From: Deltaproteobacteria bacterium | GTDB lineage: Bacteria; Myxococcota_A; UBA9160; SZUA-336 | DNA length: 7,079 nucleotides | Assembly (NCBI GenBank): GCA_030673955.1 | Contig: DAOVBF010000067.1 | Span: 1 to 7,079 of the forward strand | Direction: 5' to 3' | Part shown: one piece after another, positions 5,436 to 7,079 of the stretch | Position numbering within the stretch: position 1 is the stretch's first letter | How the letters are laid out: every line of letters begins with the position of its first letter | Notes under the pieces: generated by a model | Told to the model about the DNA's origin: nothing | What the model saw: the letters and a program-made list of their open reading frames with translations, nothing else | Database searches by the model: none | Program-made: the position numbers and the translations under genes

Positions 5436-6425
5436 AGTGCTGACGGGGCCGAAGGTATCGACCATGGCGGTCAGGTTTTCACCCGGACGACCGGGATGCG
5501 CGCCAACGCTGGCCGGGTACAGCAAGACGTGATCCGTGAGGCCCTCCCACTGCCGTAGCTGGTCCCGGGCCTCTTCGGGTCGGCCGGTGATGGCGATCGC
5601 GTCGACCAGCTCATCGGGCACCGCCGCGACCATGCCCTCGAAGTCCTGCCTGCGGAAGGCTTGTGCAATCTCCTCGCCGATCTCGCGCCAGCCGTGCACG
5701 TCCAGGACGGAGTGGTAGAGCCGCGTCGTGTAGTAAAAGGCGATCTGTGCTCGGGCTTCGCGTCGGGCTTGATCGATGTCGTCCGAGATAGAGCAGATCA
5801 CGTACGCAGCGAGCTCGCAGCTCGAGCCCTCTAGCTCGGGGCGCACCCGCTCGGAGATGTAGCGCCGGGTGTAAATCGGGTGGCCAACCAAGCCATCAGC
5901 CACCGCCGCCGCCGTGCGGATCATGCCCCGGTTTACGCCGGCGACGTAGACGGGAATCCGGTCCCGCGGGGCGCCCGGCCGCGCGTAGCCGGGGATTTTG
6001 ACCGAGTAATAGCGTCCGTCGAAGAAGAGACCGTTCCCCTTCTGAGCCCGGATCGCTTCGCGGATGAGCGCGACGGCCTCGCGCATCCGAGGCGCGGGAG
6101 GCTTGTCGAAGGGCATGGAGTACCAGCGCTCGTTCATGCTGCGCGTCCCGCTTCCCAGGCCCAGGATCATGCGGCCACCCGAGAGCTCATCGATGTCCAT
6201 CGCCGCCGACGCCGCGAGCAGGGGCGTGCGCATGAACGCATAGGCGATCGCGGTTCCGACCTGCACTCGCTGGGTGGCCGCCGCGACGGCGGCCAGACGC
6301 ACGAAGCCGTTGTGGTTGTGAAACTCGGTGGTCCATACGGAGTGGAAGCCGCGAGCTTCCGCGTGGCGCGCCGCCGCGATCTGGTCCTTGATGGATGGTG
6401 CGATGAGGATCAATCCGTAGCGCAT
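5433..6425 (-). CDS. LLM-class (luciferase-like) flavin- or F420-dependent oxidoreductase
   Basis: The 330-aa protein starts at ATG 6425, preceded by a strong GGGGGAGGGG ribosome site. The frame is open about 100 codons further upstream, but that stretch is unlike the family. It shows the bacterial-luciferase TIM-barrel pattern: first strand MRYGLIL; GFHSVWTTEFHNHN at 27-39; VQVGTAIAYAFMRTPLLAA at 54-72; the signature DELSGGRMILGLGSGT at 79-94; IPVYVAGVNRGMIRTAA at 157-173; and ITGRPEEARDQLRQW at 279-293, near the C-terminus, where these enzymes typically have TGxPEE-type turns. Length is normal (300-350 aa). Such enzymes transfer hydride using reduced F420 or FMN in the cytosol. F420 is likelier for this MRYGL/GGR-type subgroup, but the cofactor and substrate cannot be read from the sequence. 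It lies between two genes with sigma-28-like promoters but has no such motif itself. A -10-like element is at 6457-6462. Confidence 0.9.
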   Translation of the reverse strand: MRYGLILIAPSIKDQIAAARHAEARGFHSVWTTEFHNHNGFVRLAAVAAATQRVQVGTAIAYAFMRTPLLAASAAMDIDELSGGRMILGLGSGTRSMNERWYSMPFDKPPAPRMREAVALIREAIRAQKGNGLFFDGRYYSVKIPGYARPGAPRDRIPVYVAGVNRGMIRTAAAVADGLVGHPIYTRRYISERVRPELEGSSCELAAYVICSISDDIDQARREARAQIAFYYTTRLYHSVLDVHGWREIGEEIAQAFRRQDFEGMVAAVPDELVDAIAITGRPEEARDQLRQWEGLTDHVLLYPASVGAHPGRPGENLTAMVDTFGPVST

Positions 6426-6456
6426 TCGCCCCTCCCCCTGGTTCCGCGGGGCGTTT

Positions 6457-6462
6457 ATTAGA
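6457..6462 (-). promoter_or_regulatory. Possible -10 element of the oxidoreductase gene
   Basis: TCTAAT on the minus strand (five of six matches to TATAAT) in an otherwise very GC-rich stretch, about 31 nt before ATG 6425. No convincing -35 box is seen at the usual distance, so this is tentative. Confidence 0.3.
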
Positions 6463-6535
6463 GCACAGGGGTGGCCGGGGGCGGGCTTCGGCCTGCGGCT
6501 CTCCTGCCGGGTCGGGGGGAATGTCCAATCGGATC

Positions 6536-6548
6536 GGCACGATGTGCC
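6536..6548. repeat. Short inverted repeat in the divergent intergenic region
   Basis: GGCAC-GAT-GTGCC, a 5-bp palindrome with a 3-bp centre, lies between the oxidoreductase start and the sigma-28-like promoter of the rod-family gene. It could be an operator half-site pair. It superficially resembles a sigma-54 -24 box (GGCAC) on both strands, but the -12 spacing is wrong. Confidence 0.25.
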
Positions 6549-6577
6549 AGGTTGGCGGATCCCGAGGGCAACAGCGC

Positions 6578-6604
6578 TCAAGAGGCGACAGAAGCGTCCC
6601 GATA
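6578..6604 (+). promoter_or_regulatory. Sigma-28 (FliA)-type promoter upstream of the mini rod protein gene
   Basis: TCAAG (6578-6582), 15 nt, CCCGATA (6598-6604) followed by GGG. TCAAG is, to my knowledge, an accepted variant of the sigma-28 -35 in several proteobacteria. The -10 differs from GCCGATA only at the first base. Expected transcription starts near 6611, just before the ribosome site at 6624-6629. The downstream gene encodes a flagellar-family protein, which supports the call independently. Confidence 0.62.
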
Positions 6605-6623
6605 GGGATATTGGGGCAAGAGC

Positions 6624-6629
6624 GAGGAG
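6624..6629 (+). promoter_or_regulatory. Ribosome binding site selecting a TTG start for the rod-family gene
   Basis: GAGGAG, 7 nt before TTG 6637. The open frame runs back to a possible ATG-like position at 6544, but the proposed sigma-28 promoter lies inside that extension. The flagellar homology begins only at about residue 6 after the TTG, so TTG 6637 is the better start. Confidence 0.65.
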
Positions 6630-6636
6630 TCGGAAA

Positions 6637-6942
6637 TTGCCGGGTGAACCGCTGTCGATTGCCCTCACGGGAATCGCTTCGGCGACCAAGCGCGTCGAGG
6701 CCGTCAGCCACAACATCGCCAACCTGCAGACGGAGGACTTCCGTCCGCTGAGGGTCCGTCAGTCCTCACGCGCGGCCGGCGGGGCGATCGCCGAGGTGGA
6801 ACGCGCACCGCAGCCGGAGCCCGTCTCGGTCGCGGGCGAGCTCATAGGGGCCGAGCTGGCTGGAGTCCAGGCAAAGGCGTCGGCACGGGTGGTGGGAATC
6901 GGCCTCGAAGTCCTCGGAAGTCTTCTCGACATCTTCGCCTAG
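6637..6942 (+). CDS. Miniature flagellar basal-body rod-family protein (FlgC-like termini)
   Basis: 101 aa from TTG 6637, chosen by the GAGGAG site 7 nt upstream. Residues 6-37 match the N-terminal motif of flagellar rod and hook proteins: LSIALTGIASATKRVEAVSH, then NIAN at 26-29 and QTEDFRP, where the family has NNIANxNTxGF. Residues 63-101 match the C-terminal rod/FlgC motif, an amphipathic helix ending in EVLGSLLDIFA (the family has DEMLGTLLDI). FlgB and FlgC are usually about 130-150 aa. Here the middle is reduced to a short Ala/Arg/Pro linker, so the two coiled-coil termini are nearly joined. It is probably not the main FlgC but a small paralogue that may pack in or on the axial structure, or be exported by the flagellar apparatus. 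It stands alone on the plus strand with a sigma-28-type promoter, which would make it a late gene, unlike canonical rod genes. Confidence 0.8.
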   Translation: MPGEPLSIALTGIASATKRVEAVSHNIANLQTEDFRPLRVRQSSRAAGGAIAEVERAPQPEPVSVAGELIGAELAGVQAKASARVVGIGLEVLGSLLDIFA

Positions 6943-7019
6943 CGGGTTATCGGCCCTCGTCGCAGCTCCCCTCCGCCCGCGACCCGAGCCTCCCCGGCGC
7001 CAGCGCGAACGCGGGGCGC

Positions 7020-7025
7020 TACAAT
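7020..7025 (+). promoter_or_regulatory. Possible -10 element before the gene at the right edge
   Basis: TACAAT (five of six matches to TATAAT) is an isolated A/T-rich spot in GC-rich sequence, 8 nt before ATG 7034. Transcription from it would give an almost leaderless mRNA. No -35 box is evident. Confidence 0.3.
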
Positions 7026-7033
7026 GCGCGCCC

Positions 7034-7079
7034 ATGTGGCGCATGACCCGGCGATGCGGTGCCGCGCTGGCTGCTGGCC
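7034..7079 (+). CDS. Start of a gene cut by the window edge, possibly a secreted protein
   Basis: ATG 7034 opens a frame MWRMTRRCGAALAAG that runs to the window edge. Basic residues followed by an Ala-rich stretch look like the start of a signal peptide. No ribosome binding site is visible, but a -10-like TACAAT 8 nt upstream could give a leaderless transcript. The 15 codons are too few to identify a family, and chance is not excluded. Confidence 0.35.
   Translation, partial: MWRMTRRCGAALAAG

Noticed and set aside
6426..6722. N-terminal extension of the oxidoreductase to about 429 aa
   Set aside because: The added residues look random, cover the -10-like element and strong ribosome site, and would overlap the rod-family gene. 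Family proteins start at MRYGL.
6947..6954. Perfect sigma-28 -10 sequence GCCGATAA on the minus strand
   Set aside because: No TAAAG-like box lies 14-16 nt upstream, and the downstream direction runs antisense into the rod-family gene.

Overview
This 7.1-kb window comes from a GC-rich, Gram-negative-type, probably flagellated bacterium. The evidence is a lipobox lipoprotein, a flagellar rod-family protein and three candidate sigma-28 (FliA-type) promoters. A deltaproteobacterial-like lineage (Myxococcota, Desulfobacterota or Binatota type) would fit, but I cannot assign a taxon from sequence alone. There is no tRNA, rRNA, CRISPR array or transposase, and no gene-free stretch exceeds about 220 bp.

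Layout, left to right. Positions 1-328 (minus) hold a small inner-membrane protein whose reading frame is cut by an in-frame TAG; a second hydrophobic segment continues in the same frame to the window edge. At 384-833 (minus) is a small lipoprotein of unknown function. At 1015-2745 (minus) is a CPA2-type cation/proton antiporter fused to a PTS EIIA(fructose/Ntr)-type domain. Divergent from it, at about 2961-4403 (plus), is an orphan sensor histidine kinase (receiver-like, PAS, HisKA and HATPase domains). Convergent with the kinase, and sharing a 4-bp CTAG at the two stop codons, is a 283-aa Pro/Ala/Glu-rich protein (4400-5251, minus). Next are an LLM-class, probably F420-dependent, oxidoreductase (5433-6425, minus), a 101-aa miniature flagellar rod-family protein starting at TTG (6637-6942, plus) and the first codons of a gene cut by the right edge (7034 onward).

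The most interesting signal is regulatory. Three separate transcription units (the lipoprotein, the 283-aa protein and the mini rod protein) each have upstream a motif of the form T(A/C)AAG, 15 nt, (A/G/C)CCGAT. The spacing is identical in all three and close to the sigma-28 consensus (TAAAG, about 14-16 nt, GCCGATAA). Only the mini rod protein is recognisable as flagellar. The other two would therefore be candidate uncharacterised members of a late-flagellar or chemotaxis regulon, and the membrane protein after the lipoprotein might be co-transcribed with it. The antiporter, kinase and oxidoreductase lack this motif.
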